NCBI RefSeq assembly: GCF_036323735.1
Contig: NC_086029.1
Location: forward strand, 16,793,857 to 16,857,856
Direction: 5' to 3'
From: Rattus norvegicus
Taxonomy: Eukaryota; Chordata; Mammalia; Rodentia; Muridae
DNA: 64,000 nucleotides
Made by a program: the position numbers and the translations under genes. Positions 34,041 to 47,900 of the stretch are shown here, piece by piece. Every line of letters starts with the position of its first letter. The first letter of the stretch is position 1. The notes beneath the pieces were generated by a model. The model ran no database searches. It worked only from the letters and a program-made list of their open reading frames with translations, and was not told the origin of the DNA.

Positions 34041-35724
34041 CAAGAAAATTAAGTACATCCTTTGAAAGGAAAGGGACTATCTATCTTTGGAGAGGCAAAC
34101 AAAGAAAACCGTGCTTTCATGACTGGAAGTTTTATATTTTAAAAATCCTAGATAGGCTAACAGTTGTGTTGCTTAGTTGAACCTCTTTAATTCTGTGAAA
34201 TCTGTGAATAAAGTCACCCACAGGAAAGGAAGTAAAGAGGTGAAACATCAGTGTAGAATGGTCATGATGTTGCATTCCTGAGGAAGTAATAACATTTTGC
34301 TGTCTATGTGCTGCAGTTCTTTCTAACATTTCATTAGTTGATGGCAGTGCACAAACGCCACTACCTAAATCTTGATGTAATTGCTATTCCCGCCTTTGCA
34401 TTCATATTGTCACGAGTTATGTGCACTGCTGAAAATGTCATTACAAAGATTACTTGTGGCTCAGCATTGAAACAGTAAGTTATTTTGTACTCAAAAGGTC
34501 ATAGAAACAACAGTGGGGGATGAATTTGATATTAATAAACAAAATACTCATCAGAGGAAGAATCAAGCATGAGTCCATAATTTATGCAAACAACAAACAA
34601 AACTCCAATGATAACAATGCACATATAAGATATTCATGTGTTTACTACTGAGCTCCTGGTTAAAACATGGGTATCATAAACTAAGAGATGCGATAGAAAA
34701 TGGGTATTATGATCTAGCTCAGTAGAGACTAGTGAGATTTAAGAGCAATGATAAATTGCAATAATTAGATGAATTATAATACAAGATTATCTTTAAAACA
34801 ATTGGAAGCCTTGTTTATATGTTTCCCCACATCATTTTTACATTTCGTACAATTCAACTGAGAAAAACAAGACCTATCAGCTCAACAAATAGATTATGCT
34901 TATAAATCATGAAATCATTTGACTACTTACCAATTATTCTGTCAAAAATTACACAATAAAAAGATGATGACCATGAGCATTGATGAAGAATGGCAATTGT
35001 AAGTTTGTTCATGGTTACTGTGGATAAACACAGCTGTTAGGCTGAAAATTTTACATGAACTCTCTAAAATATTACTCTTTACTTGTATGAGTGCATGTGC
35101 ATACACACAAACATATGAGAACATGTGTATACACATACACACACACAGATAATGGCTGAGCTGACAATGTAGTTACTATATATTCCCTCAATTAGATCTT
35201 GAAGCTGTTTTCCTTAGTAAAATGCCCTATATTCGGAATTTTTCTTTCATGCATTGACTATCCATTGTCTATTTATAAAAATAGCTTTCAAAGTCTGTGC
35301 AGGTGTTGTTGCTGCCAATGTAAGCAGACACAATTAACCGCAGAACTTTTGACCAAGTCATTTTTTAAGACCACTCAAGGAAGGGCAAGCATGAGATGAG
35401 ACATTGTTAAAAAGAACACCATCGCTTGATATAATACTTGATCAAATAACAATCTGATAAGACACAAGAAGTGTTAGACATTAAAACCTACAGAATGGGA
35501 GTCAGGGTTTAGAAGAAATTTGAATGAGGGTGGGAAGGAATTATTTATAACAATATTGAAACTTTTTATAAGCCTAAAATTGTTCCAAAATTCAATTTCA
35601 ACTATTTAAGGAATGTGGAGAAAATAATGAGTGCAGAAGAAACAATTTGACACCAAACACAAGACACAGTAGCACAAAGAAAACTGATGGGTAAGGAAAG
35701 AGTGTTTTGGGGCACATTAGTTGC
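34041..35724. other. Intergenic AT-rich stretch, nothing recognised
   Basis: AT-rich unique-looking sequence; no repeat family or exon was recognised. Confidence 0.5.
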
Positions 35725-36030
35725 TTTTCTTGTGGCTGTAAGAGAATAGCCCACACAAGCATTTAAAGAAGGAAGGGTTTATTTTGATTCACACTTCAAG
35801 GCACCATGCACCATCATGCAGGGAATTCATGGCAAGATGACTATGAGGCAGCTGACCACATCTCCTTTCAGGAATCTGAAAAGGATGAATGCTTGCCCTT
35901 AACTGGGTTTCTTCTTTTCACTCAGTTCCGAACACCAGCCCATTGTCTGGCATTGCTCATTTTTAGGGTTATCTTGCCACCTCTATTAATATAACTGAAA
36001 ACCACCTTACTGATATGCCAACAGATTTGC
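35725..36030 (-). mobile_element. MaLR-like LTR remnant
   Basis: GGCTGTAAGAGAATAGCCC, GGAAGGGTTTATTTTGATTCACA, CATGCAGGGAATTCATGG and ACACCAGCCCATTG follow rodent MaLR LTRs read in antisense, with AAATAAACCC-type polyadenylation text on the minus strand. Confidence 0.5.
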
Positions 36031-37204
36031 CCTTAAAAATTCTAAAAAGTCAAATTGATGATCAATATCAGGCCTTATATTGAGTGAATGAAATAGATTC
36101 CAAACACAAGGAGTGTGAAAAATAATATTTTGTACAAATCTCATAATGTTTGAAACTGAGAGAGATTTGGGATTGAACCATGGATATGAGTTCAGCAGTT
36201 AAAGAGCAGAGTTTGGTCATAGAGAAAAATGCATACAATGTGGCAATGACATGACCTGGCATGGGCAGCAAACGGTGAAAGCCAGTGTTCCAGAAGAGAA
36301 AGAAGCAGAGGAAAGCAGAGTGATCAGGTGCAGCCAGATCCCAAGAATCTTGTTTGCAACGAAAAGGTAGTTGTTGTAGTAACAATAACTACGGGGTTTT
36401 TCCAAGCATTTGAAGCACATTTTTTAATTATGGAAAAACAAACATACAAGTCTTTGGCAAATGTACAATTCGAACAACATAAAGTACACTCACATTGTGG
36501 TAACTTCACTGTTTTAAAAGTCATTTTGGAAAATGAACTGCTAATAAATAAGAGATGAATTGGATATTTGAGTTAAGTAAGGGTAGGTTAAAATTAGAAT
36601 TTCAGACTATTATAGATAGAGATGATTAGGGTAAAATTGGTAGGAAAAAGATTATTTGGGAAGAATACAAATGAGTCATTCTGTAGACGTTTTATCTTTG
36701 ATATGCATATAAGACACCTGTGAATCCCTCCAGGTATGCAATAGAAATATAGTCTGGGGCTCAGGGAAGGCATGGAGCATGGGTCATTAGCTTTGTTGAA
36801 GTAAAGTTTTTTAAGAAACATGCTAGATTTTTCTTAAAACCTGGAATCAAGTGGGAGCCTTGATGAAACCAAGGAAGAAGTCAACAAAGGATACAGAGGA
36901 ACAAAGATTCAAGAGGAAACAGAAAGGAGATATGAGAGATACGTGGTGAAAAATAGAGAAGTTTTACCAGTGGCAAAAGCATCTTGCATGATCAAACACT
37001 ACCATTAAGATAGGTTTGATCTTTATATGTAGCTTGCTAGATTTGACAGTTAGGGTACTGGCCATCTTAATAAGGGTGATGAGAAGGAGTATGGGAAGGA
37101 CGTTCTGAGCAGAAAAGGATTATAGTGGGTTGAAAAACAATGGTAAAAACACTAAGAATATTATACATTGGAATAAGAATCATGGTAGGCATTATTTAGG
37201 AGCA
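36031..37204. other. Intergenic stretch, nothing recognised
   Basis: No element or exon was recognised; several 60-105 codon frames on the minus strand near 36.07-36.52 kb have unrecognised translations. Confidence 0.45.
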
Positions 37205-37345
37205 CTAGTGCATTAGTAAGCATTTTGTAGCTTTGCAGCATTTATTATATGATACCCACATTTTAAAGACTAAGAAATTTAGACCAAAAAGTGACATATC
37301 TGTTCAAAGATATAGCCGTCTATATTATATAGTACATAAGTGTGC
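37205..37345 (-). mobile_element. MIR SINE (ancient)
   Basis: ATACCCACATTTTAAAGACTAAGAAATTTAGACC and GTGACATATCTGTTCAAAGATATAGCC resemble antisense MIR (ATTTTACAGATGAGGAAACTGAGGC, then the CCAAGGTCACACAGC core), strongly diverged. Confidence 0.5.
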
Positions 37346-37810
37346 ATACCAGGTTTCTCACACTGAATATACTAGTAAAAAGGAGTAAGTAAAACTCAGG
37401 ATATTAACAGAAGTGAGTATTCTTTCAAGAAGTTGGGTCATGAGTGAAGTAAGAAAAGGAAGAGACAAGATTAAAGCTAAAAGCAATAAGGTCATCCATA
37501 TTTGGTACACAAGTTTTTAAATAGAAGGTACCAAAGAGTTGTTCTAATGAAATTATTTTATGATTTATCATCAGTAAAAGTTTCATTTTCATACTTGTTT
37601 TATACAGCTACATTCTTGGGTCTAGTTGGATGGGACTGAGAGTGGACAAAGTTTAGGAAGATCTACTCTACCTTGGAGTCACATGGCAGTTTATTTCACG
37701 TCTTCTTTTTCTTTATCTTTAGCTGTCATATGGGTTAAAAACAAAGTACAAACACAACAGTAACAAAGGCACCAAGTATTGGAGTCTGGACATATATCTA
37801 TGTGTTCCTT

Positions 37811-37876
37811 AACCATAGGAACAAAAGTCTGTAACCATAGAAACAAAAGTCTGTAACCATAGAAGCAAAAGTTCTG
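37811..37876 (+). repeat. 22-bp tandem repeat, three copies
   Basis: AACCATAGAAACAAAAGTCTGT recurs at 37811-37832 and 37833-37854 (one difference), and a third diverged copy fills 37855-37876. Confidence 0.9.
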
Positions 37877-37921
37877 GGTAATATGGCAAGAACTTTCTTA
37901 CTTAGTGGGATCCCAGATCTC

Positions 37922-37964
37922 CTTTTTTTCTTTTTCTTTTTCTATTTTTGTTTTTTCTTTTTGG
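37922..37964 (+). repeat. Pyrimidine-rich (CTTTTT)n tract
   Basis: Repeated CTTTTT/TTTTTG words. Confidence 0.85.
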
Positions 37965-38370
37965 TCAAAACAAAGAAACATAGAGCTATTTTTAAAAAAT
38001 AATTTTGTAAATTGTATGTGCCTTCTGGACCTAGTCCATCTTTAAGGAGGACATACCTTTTCATTCTTTTTAACATAGTTCATAATCTGCTTGTCATAAG
38101 TCAATCCTTATTTCTTCAGACACAGTGAATTACTTCCTTGTCTATGTTCATAGAGGACTCTGCTCATGTATACTATCACTTAATCACATTGCATTGCACA
38201 ATCTGTTTACTGCTCAGACTTTTCTTTAGACTTTGACTTGTTTGAGGGGTGAGGCTGCCTTATACACCTTTATTACAAGAGCAGTGTATGTGTGTATGAC
38301 TTTTATGTAATTCAAAACAACTTTCTGTGCATTTCCATAACACTGTATGATACATAAAAAGGTATACATC

Positions 38371-38556
38371 CAGAATGGAGAGATTGCTCAGTAGTTAAGT
38401 GCATTGGCTGCTTTTCCAGAGGATCTAGATCCCATTTCTAGCATGCATATGGCTGCTAACAATCAACTTTAAATCATGTTCCAGGGGATCTGCTACAGTC
38501 TTTTGACATATGCAGGCACCATACATTCACAGATATGCGTGCAGGCAAAACACCCT
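38371..38556 (+). mobile_element. B3/B2-like SINE
   Basis: AATGGAGAGATTGCTCAGTAGTTAAG, GGATCTAGATCCCATTTCTAGC, TTCCAGGGGATCTGC and ATGCAGGCACCATACATTC, then GCAGGCAAAACACCC, are in B3 order. It directly abuts the MaLR-like element. Confidence 0.75.
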
Positions 38557-38561
38557 GCCTT

Positions 38562-38852
38562 CATTAGGTTTTACTGATGTGAACAGTCAACAAGAACAAG
38601 GCATCTCCCATAAGGTCACTATTTAATTGGGACAGGTTTACAGGTTCAGAGGTTCAGTCCATTATTATCAAGGCAGGAACATGGCAGCAGGCAGGCATGG
38701 TGTGGGAGAAGCTGAGAGTTCTACAGCTTCATCTGAAGGCTGCTAGAAGACTGGCTCCCACATGGTCACTATGGGACACACTTCTTCCAACAAGGCCACA
38801 CCTCCTAATAGTGCCATTCCCTGAACCAAGCATATTCAAACCACCACACACT
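38562..38852 (-). mobile_element. MaLR-like element, most complete copy here
   Basis: TTTAATTGGGACAGGTTTACAGGTTCAGAGG, CAGTCCATTATTATCAAGGCAGG, GCTGAGAGTTCTACAGC, CAACAAGGCCACACCTCC and ATATTCAAACCACC form a rodent-wide interspersed unit that also occurs, split, at 22764-23765. Assignment to the MaLR class is by resemblance only. Confidence 0.6.
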
Positions 38853-40028
38853 CATATACATAAAACAACAACACAAATAATAATGTCTTTTAAATGTGCA
38901 AATTCTAGTGTACTACTTAATGAATCACCAAAACATATCTACCTTAGCTTATACAATGCCTCACCGTCTCTGTCACTGGCTTCTCTTGTTCATCCTTGCT
39001 ATTACTTTGTCTTCTACTTTCTATGTTGTGGCTCCATCTGCAGTGTGCAGGACCTTTTTGGAGATAGGTAGGGTGGTCAGGGCATGACCCTCATTATGGG
39101 ATCAGTACTGTTAGGGGAGACAGTAGAGAGCGCACTCTGTTTACTAACAGAGAAGTGGTCACATGAGGGAAAGTAAGGCTGTAAAGAGCCTTTGTCCTGT
39201 CTGACATGGCTGACACCCCATCTTGAACTTCTGCCTCCAGATCTATGCAAAGTAGGTTTGTCTTGTGAAGCCACCCACCTTGGTATTTTGATCCAGCCGA
39301 GAAAACAAACGATGACATCAGTACTTAGAAATTTGCAACATAACTGGACTCTAGGTTGTCATGTATTCGTCATAGCATTTTAGTTTACCAGAATGTATAG
39401 GGAAATTTAGGAGAAGCCTGGGAGCCTCGTCACAACTTGTATCAGTACTACTTTGTTGACATGGAACCCAAAATTTTCTACTGAGAAATTTCAGTGAGAT
39501 TTTTCTTTTCAAATGTTAAAGATGCAGTGACAATTTCATTAGCTGTTATAGATGAGTAGAAGGCTATGTTTGCCTATACTTATGCCACCCCTCTTTCAAC
39601 CTTCTCCCTCCCACTCCTCTCTGTGTTTGTTTGTGTAATATAGGGTGGGTAGATTAATGAAATCTATTGAGTAGAAGTCAAGAATGCTAATAACCATCTT
39701 CCAATGCATGAGCCCATACCCTTTCAAGAACGAACTCCACCAGTCAAAAATCTAACAGAACTGATGTTGAAAATCCTAATATATAGGAGTTGATATCAAA
39801 AAGCTTTAGTCACACCACTTCATACTTTATGATGACTGTTTTGATTTTGTGATGCCACGATGTGGAAACAATGCTGAATGAGTACTGAGCTACTCAAATG
39901 CATTGTACTTTGCATTGCTTTACATTTTCAATCTCAAGGGATACCAATTTGAGGAGAAAATATTGAAAGCCTAGGGAAGCTTAAGAACAAAACAAAATCA
40001 AACATTGCTTTCCACAAACACCGTCTTT
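38853..40028. other. Intergenic stretch, nothing recognised
   Basis: Unique-looking sequence with no recognised repeat or exon. Confidence 0.45.
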
Positions 40029-40125
40029 TTTTTCTTTTCTTTTCTTTTTTCGGATCTGGGGACCAAACCCAGGGCCTTGCACTTGCTAGGCAAGCGCTCT
40101 ACCACTGAGCTAAATCCCCAACCCC
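40029..40125 (-). mobile_element. ID SINE (tRNA-Ala/BC1-derived)
   Basis: On the minus strand it reads GGGGTTGGGGATTTAGCTC, then AGTGGTAGAGCGCTTGCC (A box), GGCCCTGGGTTTGGTCCCC (B box) and a pyrimidine (A-rich on the element strand) tail at 40029-40050. Duplications CAAACACCGTCTTT (40015-40028) and CAAACACTGTCTTT (40125-40138) flank it with one difference. It is not a functional tRNA gene. Confidence 0.93.
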
Positions 40126-40139
40126 AAACACTGTCTTTA

Positions 40140-41281
40140 AGATTTTAAGTTTTAAATGTGCCTTCGCACCCAAACAACACAGGCTTTTGTCCTGCATGTG
40201 GTTGGTCATCATAGCTGGTCAGGGAAGATCCTATTGCTGAAAACACAATCCACTTTGGATGAAGGACATAGAGAAATCAATCTCAATCTGACCAGGGAAC
40301 TCTCTTCCTGCTGAGTACATTACATACTGCCTGAAGGAGATATGGAGGCTGCTAGAGGACAAAAGGCATCAATGGCCTTACCCAGCCCCGGACCCAATTA
40401 CTAACTTGCTTGTAAGATGTGCCCATTGATACAATAGCTACATGGCAGTTATCAAGGTAACCCAGGTCATTGTGATAGGATATGAAGTCTGCTTTCCAGA
40501 AAGAATTTCTACCTCGTACTGTAAACCTGGGCAAAAGCCCATGATTGGGGACAGTATAGGTGCAAGGGAGAGAAACAATTACTGTTATTTTGTTAAGTGA
40601 TCCTGTTGTCAAACAGAATTAAAAATGTGTATATCTATAGTGTTTTGTTGCTTTTAACTCTCTCGAGGAAAACTTGTTTTTGCAGTGTGTAGTAGTTAAC
40701 GCAGAGACCCAGAACCAGCCAAGTGCTGAGCATTGAAAAACACTGTGCTCAGCTGCTCATAGGTCATCTCTATAAACATTCTCTCAACCAAGTTCAGGGA
40801 AGTTTGAAGAGAGTGTGAAGAAACAGTGTGTGGCACGGATGATGAGAGTGGGAGCTATGAAAATGGTGATTTCTGGATACGCCATGTCAACTACATACAT
40901 CAGCTCACTGCCTAAGACTTGCACCAGATCATACCAGTCAAAATTCCAGCACAGAACAGGGAGGAACCCCATCCAAGGAGCTAATGGCAATTGGTGGTTA
41001 TTAAGGCAGGAAAGGTCTTTCTCCTTTGAGGGTATGGCCACTTAAAGATTGTTCTTGTCCTAGTGGATGACTATACGTCTATATGCATTTGGACAGAAGT
41101 AACTAGATTTAGGGCTTAATATTACCAAAATGTAAAACCAAAACAAAACAAAAAAGAGAAGCTACCAATGGGAAAAAGCAGGACAGGGGCAACTGGGGAA
41201 TTAAGGAAAGATATTCATAGATCGATATTATCAGTATACATTGCAAAAATGTATGGAAACTTCAAAGAATAAAATATTGTT
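40140..41281 (+). mobile_element. Lx-type L1 3' UTR
   Basis: GCAGAGACCCAGAACCAGCCAAG, CTGCTCATAGGTCATCTC, CTTGCACCAGATCATACCAG, AAAATTCCAGCACAGAACAGGG, GGTGGTTATTAAGGCAGG, TTGAGGGTATGGCCACT and an A-rich end (CAAAGAATAAAATATTGT) are in the order of rodent Lx L1 3' UTRs. The ID element sits exactly at its left edge. The 5' part (40140-40650) is assigned with less certainty. Confidence 0.7.
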
Positions 41282-44200
41282 AGAAATAAAACAGTGTTCC
41301 TTAGATTACACTTAATAGTAGGTAAATATTATTATTTGTAATATTAACTGAATTTCTGCATTATCAGATAGACTTTTCACCTCTGAGTAACACTGTTTAA
41401 CAATGACCTCACAGATGAACCAAGATCTAAATTATATTTGCATCTATCTATTAGTTATCTAAGCAGATGAACAAGATGTGAAAACACCTTTGTTAGTGTA
41501 AAGGATGTCAGCTAACTTACTTTTTAGGGTACAAATCATGGAGCACTCTTATGCTTGAATGCCATGTTTGGATTTCTTAAAAACGATTCCATGTAAACAG
41601 TGATTTTTTTCTTTTATATGACTTTGCCTAAGGTAAGACTCTAACCGATGATGTCACTTTAGTAGAAAAATACTGCTGTTTACATATAATGATTTACAAT
41701 AAGGCATGGTTATTATTAAAGAAGGGGAGGAAGGGAGGGGAGCAGCAAAGCAAGCAGCTAAGGAGATAGATTACATCAGGGCTGTATATATTATCGCCCT
41801 GAAGTCAGGAGGGAAGGCTGCCTAAATGCTCTTACAACTGTAATAGCCTAGCTCATGCTAATTCTAGCCTGAAGCTCCTTGACACTTCTTGTTCAGAGAT
41901 AATGGGGACAAAAACTACTCTTTTTTTTTTATTCTGGTTGAACAGCAGGTTTTTTTTTCTTTCCCAAGGATGTCAAATAAATTAAGCAGTCCTTGCAAAC
42001 AGCTACACAAAAGCCTTTGCTTTTGCAAGAATTCCAAGTAATAACATGCAGGAGTTGTTACCCGTGATACTTAGTGGATGTTTTTAATGGCTAGCAATAA
42101 TCGTTTTGATTGAATATTGGCTTATAATAGGCTTGTAAAGGAATTTAAGCACCCTTAACTGCTTTCAACCTTAGCTTCCTGTGCCTGAGGACAATCCCTG
42201 AAATCATAGATCTTAGAGTCATTAACATGGGAATCGTTTATAAAAATGAAACATAATGCCCATTGACCTCAAAAATGAAGCAAATTAACATTACTAGTTA
42301 TATTAATTTCAGATAGTTGGGTATAATATTGATCTTCTCTGAAATAAAACACTATTTCGTGACTCTTCGACACTTGTCTGCTTTGTTTGTTTGATTGTTT
42401 TGAAATTTACCAGTCTTTTTGTGAAGACATGTTGTACCATTCATAAGTTTTAATATATAACCAAGTTATATTTTATATACTGATTACCTAAGCAAATATT
42501 TTAGATTTTTTTAAACTAGCTGAAAGAAAAGTAACTAGGATGTTTATTTAAAAGAAGCCAATATTGTTTGAAATATTGAAAAAGCAAGCTTGAATTTGTA
42601 TTATGTTGTTTGATATTTATATCTCCTCAGTGAGTATACTTAGGGGCTCTACTCTGTTCTACTAGGCTTTATGAGTAAAGCAGAAATACTCCAGAGACTA
42701 ATACACCACAAAAATATGTGAAGTGATTCCACTCCAAGGCAATAGAATCCACACGAAGTCAGCTTTGTGGCCTGGCTAGGCTTCAAGCAAGGCAAGTTTG
42801 AGGCTAGATTGGACTCTATAGAATTATGAAAAATGATTTCTTACCTGCTATTTTATAGCTTCCTATCTATCAGAGTATCAGTGATTAAAGAACACACTGG
42901 CTGAGACTCTAGTCTTACTGCCCAAAGCATGTTGTAGCACAAAGCTATGGCGAAGAAGGTTACAAATTGAGAGGTCAGCATCTGTTTCTCTTTTTCTGTT
43001 TTGAAGCTAATGCTGATTTTTAAAAATAATGGGTTATTTTAGATACCCAGGGAATTTTCATCATTACCATCTTAAGTCACCATAAAAATGACTGCTGTTG
43101 CTGTTCGCCCATTCATATGGTCCTAATAATTTTCTTTGGTTGGTGATTTTTACCCTATTTTACGTGTAGAATACTGAAATGCTTACTATGATTTACAACA
43201 TGGAGTCTGGTGCCTTCTTGTACATACACATAGAATCTCACATGTATGTATACTTTATTGGGGCATGGGACTATGTAATACCTTTTTACTTACAGGCATT
43301 AAACTATTAAAGTGATATTCATATATTTAATCAGAACACTTGACTGAAACAATTCTGGAAAATAAATTGCTTAAAAGCTAGTTGGTTATACTTTCAGGAT
43401 ATACTTTAATGTACAACTCAATAATAGTAACCATGAACAAGGCCAAGTATGTGAGGAATTACGCCCATATCAAACATGTTGGGTTGAGTATGTTGAATGT
43501 TCTAACAGACTCAGCCCAACATGAGTTATACCACTTCCTTAGTGACCACATTTGTGAGACTGATGTCAGTGGACTGTGGCCGAGTCTATCACTTTAAAAT
43601 AGGGACAGTGGTATAGGACAAACAGCTCATAGTGTAAACCAAGCATATGGCTTTAAGATGATTATTATCATCATCTAAGCAGGCATTTGCCCATCAAAGG
43701 AAATTCCAGATTATCCCAGCATTCATTGTAATGAATGATCACCTGTCTTAACATTGTCGTTTTCACTAGGGCTCCTCAGTATCATTTCCCGGAAACTCCT
43801 TAACTATTTGGGGAGCATAGGCCTCCCTCCTATACCCCATACACCCCATATACTGACGTCTCAGGACAAATTCTGTGCTGACACCTGCATTAATGGCAGG
43901 GTAGATTATCTACTGTTCTTAATTATCCCTCCCATAGCTCTCCTCCATTAGTGTGGCTAATTGACTGCCTGCGTAACATTCATAAGCAGAACAATGTCTT
44001 GTAGAAGGAAGTAAAGGAAAGGAAATTATTAAGCTTATATAAGATTATCTGTGCATGGTATCAAGCATTGTAAAGCATCTGGAGTTGGGAGGCACATCTG
44101 TTTTTCCTCTGTTGGGAAGTCATTAAGAATTTGGAATGATATTTTTCAAAAGAGGAGGCAAGTGTTGCATATATTTTTCATTGAGAAAACAGTCAGGATG

Positions 44201-44799
44201 GAGAGTTTCAAGAAATAAGGGCTATTTTCTCCTGAGAAGACTGGAAACAGCAAATATTAATGAGAAATGATGAAAAACCAAAGATTGGCCTTGAGTCATT
44301 GAGCTGTCTGTGAATCTAAGGAGAAGTGGGCCTAGATTCAGAGAAAAGTAACCCTTAACAAAATCATTAGGAAGTAGTGCAGTATTATTCCTATAGTCAT
44401 TTATTCTATCCTATACATGCCTCTAGTTCCTTCCTTCTAGAATAACTATTCCAACTGTGTGTTTAGGAAGATAATAATTCTGAATAGACTTAGTGATTTC
44501 TACTAGTTGACAAATAACAGACTTGAAACCAGACACCATGATGCTTAGGATAGATTCAAATTCATTTGGTATTTGTGCCATTAGTACTCTTTTGTCTATT
44601 GGAATTCAAAGAAGGGTTTTAAGAACAAACAGCAGATAAATGTCTCACTACGGGTTTGTGTTGCATTAGGTGAATATAATACCTCAGAATGAGACCTTTT
44701 AAAAAGTTATTTAGCTGTTAGAACACTTCTTTAAAAGCTGAGACTCAAGGAATCCTCAGATAAATTTGCATATTTAAAATGTTATTACTATGTTGTTAA
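41282..44799. other. Repeat-poor intergenic stretch, candidate conserved non-coding DNA
   Basis: About 3.5 kb without any SINE, LINE or LTR that I recognise, in a window where repeats otherwise recur every 1-2 kb. It is AT-rich and contains T-tracts near 41921 and 41950. No exon-like frame was found. Regulatory content is inference from the absence of insertions. Confidence 0.4.
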
Positions 44800-44985
44800 T
44801 TTTATGTATATGCGTGTTTTGCTTGCATGCATGTATGTAACTGCAGAGGCCAGAAGGCAGCGTGGATCCCCTGGAACAGGAGATAAAATTGATTGTGAGC
44901 TACCGTACACATCAGGGAATGAAACCTTGACCTCTGGAAAAAACAGCTAGAACACTGAAATACTGAGTCATCTCTCCAGTCTGGA
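44800..44985 (-). mobile_element. B3/B2-like SINE
   Basis: On the plus strand, TGCTTGCATGCATGTATG, CAGAGGCCAGAAGGCAGCGTGG, ATCAGGGAATGAAACCTTGACC and ACTGAGTCATCTCTCCAG are the tail-to-head order of B3, ending in the complement of CTGGAGAGATGACTCAG. Confidence 0.75.
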
Positions 44986-47900
44986 GCTGTACCTTTCCTT
45001 ATGCATTGTATAGTGTTAGAGAAATGTGTGGGAACCTGACTTGATTTACATAAGATCCATACACAAGGACATTGCTCTTGTAATAAAGGTATGACAGTCT
45101 CACTGCTCCAGCAAGTCAAAGTCTAAATTAGAGAACTGTTTTATTGCTAAATAAAGATGCACCATTCCTTCTTTCTGTGTTACATTAAAGATAGACTTCC
45201 CTACCTTCTTTATTTGCAAGTTAATTTTTAGAATAAATATAACAACCATTTTATACTTGTCATTAATAATGCATTAGATGTTCTACTAAGATTGTTTGAT
45301 ACATTATTTTTGATGCTTGGAGAAGAAAAAACACAGACTTTTGCTCTCTGGTACCTTCAATAGGTTTAACCTCTTAAAAGAGGAAGAAGATGTGTCTTGA
45401 AGTGACTTTTTAATTGTGACCATGTGAAACATCATTCCTTGGAGCGTTTTAAAGATTCAGATGGGATTTTGCTTTGTTGGTTTTGCTGCTGGTGGAAGAG
45501 TTTAAAGCACAAAGGTTTTCATTTCCGTTTCTGCTGACATGCACATTTCACACAATAGACCTTGTTATTAAGGACCTGATCATGGTCATTGCAATTTGCA
45601 GTGTTAGCTAATTTTTTAAACTAGTCATGAATTTGAAATTAATTACAGACTATTTGGGGTTCATTAGTGTCTGTGATGGATTTTATGCCGATTTGTTTTT
45701 AATTGAATAGAGGGGACAACAATAAGAAAATGCTACTTGTATTTTAGAAAAGCAGAGATAAGGTGGCAAAATCTCCAACTGACACAGTGATAACAGTGGG
45801 GTTTGGGGGACAATGGAATCATGACTTGACTCTTAGCGATTACATGCATTTATCCAATTTACTATCTCCCTGCCCCAAAGCAAGGAATGAGAAGAGCCTT
45901 ATAAATCAAATGAAAAACAAACAAACAAACAAACAAAAAACCCCAAACAAAAAAGGAAAATGAGTCAATTGTGAGATTTCATGTATCTGTTAAAATACAT
46001 CAAAGTTGTAAGTATTCTATATAATCAAATAATTTATTAGGTGTGGGAGGTTAACTGCTCACAGTCAAGCAACTTGTAGCTTAATTGCTTCTCCTACCTA
46101 TGACAGTGGAGTTAGAAATATCCTTTGAGTCCCTATCCCCAAAGCAGGGAACCCAGCCTGAGGCGCTGAGAGTGCTGTACTGGAAACAGTCGGTAGCATA
46201 ATTCAGCCATGTCAAATTAATGTTGCTATCCTGGGAAAACAGATAGCATAATGAAGGAAGAATAAGGACATTTAGGGGAGAGAGTCCTTCAGCAGGACAG
46301 ACACTCTGTCTACTTTCTATTAGTGTGCAGAAAATAATTTCTTTCCCATTATAATCTATGTTTTAGAAATTAATTTCAAAAGATTGGATGTACATTTTAT
46401 ACCCATGCATACATTATTCTTTTTAAGCATCTGGTTGTTGTTCTATTGTTCTCTATGTCTAAAAAGTGTGTAGGGAGTATTATATATAATCTGAGCAAGG
46501 AGATACTGGAGTGGATACATTGTTATGTATGGAGCTCAATGAATAAATCTTTTTGGTCTCTGCTCCTGTGGTTTGAAGTCATCCTCACTCTTGTGAGATG
46601 ATATATTATCAGCAGAGGAACACAGCAGGTTTTTGCTCACAATGATAGATAATGGGTTGAAGGAGCGTGTATGCCTGAACTTGGTTGAACAGCTAGCCTC
46701 ATCTCTTGAGACATTTAAAAATATACTGGATAAAGAATAAGAAAAATGCCCTTCAGGGAAAATCTATGCATACATAATTTGTCTTTTCAGGATTTTTATT
46801 CCTGAACTAATGGAGTACCAATAGGAGTATGAAAAATGGTTCTAAAGACACACACACAAAAGAGCTGACATCCACACCATTTGGTGAAAGAAGAGCAGAG
46901 TCTGTCCTGTTACTCTGGCCGTGGACAGACGCACACACAGAAGTGTGTGAACCCATTATCTCTCCAGCTGCACGATCAGTTGCTATCCTTTTAAATCATA
47001 GTTTGATAGTCCACAAAGCAAAAAGTTGTTGGAATCATTTATATAATTGTTAAAAATGATCCAAGAAGGCAAATGGATTATTACCTAACAGGTCATGTTT
47101 TGGCATCTGGCTAAGTGCTACAAAAATACTTAAAAGAGCAGTACTGAGCCTCAGTTTCACGTAATTACTGCAATTAAGAAAACTGTATCTATCGAAGTAT
47201 TAATACCCTGGCTCTGCCACCAAAACAACATTGAATTAAAGAATAATGGAATTTAAAAATACCCCAAAAGACGGACACTCATCTTCCACTATTACATCGT
47301 TTTAATCAGCAATAGCAAATGAGATATGACCTGTTCCAGATATTTGGATTTCTTAATGTATTGTAGTAAATAGATTGTTGTTCATATCATAATAGGCTAG
47401 AGTCATTGCCTGGGGAGGTGAGAATGCGTTATAATTAAAATGCTGCCACAGGGGTTAGCACAGAATATTTCCCCAGGACCTCAAGTTCTTTAAACCATAA
47501 AGTTCGTTGTATTTTACAAACCTGTACTGATTTCATTAATGGAACTTTTCAGGTTTAATGGTTCCTTTCCTTTCTGAGAGAATTACCCACAATGGCTATG
47601 TGCTACTTCTACTTGCAAAAAGAAACAAAAACAAAAACAAAAAACCCCCCAAAACCAAAAAACCCCAAAACAAAAACAAACAAACAAAAAAACCAAAAAA
47701 ACCATTATAAATGCATGTCAGTTTTGTTTGTTTATCTGTTTCTTTTTTTCTTCAAATCTCAGAATACTGAATATAAATTCCTCCCCATCCGGAGGAAATG
47801 TTTTATTTCTTGGGGCATGTTTTAATTCAAAACTCTTTGAGTCGTACCTTTCCCAGAGCCCCAGGGCTCCCACTCTTTCTTCTTACTGTCTATAATTCTA

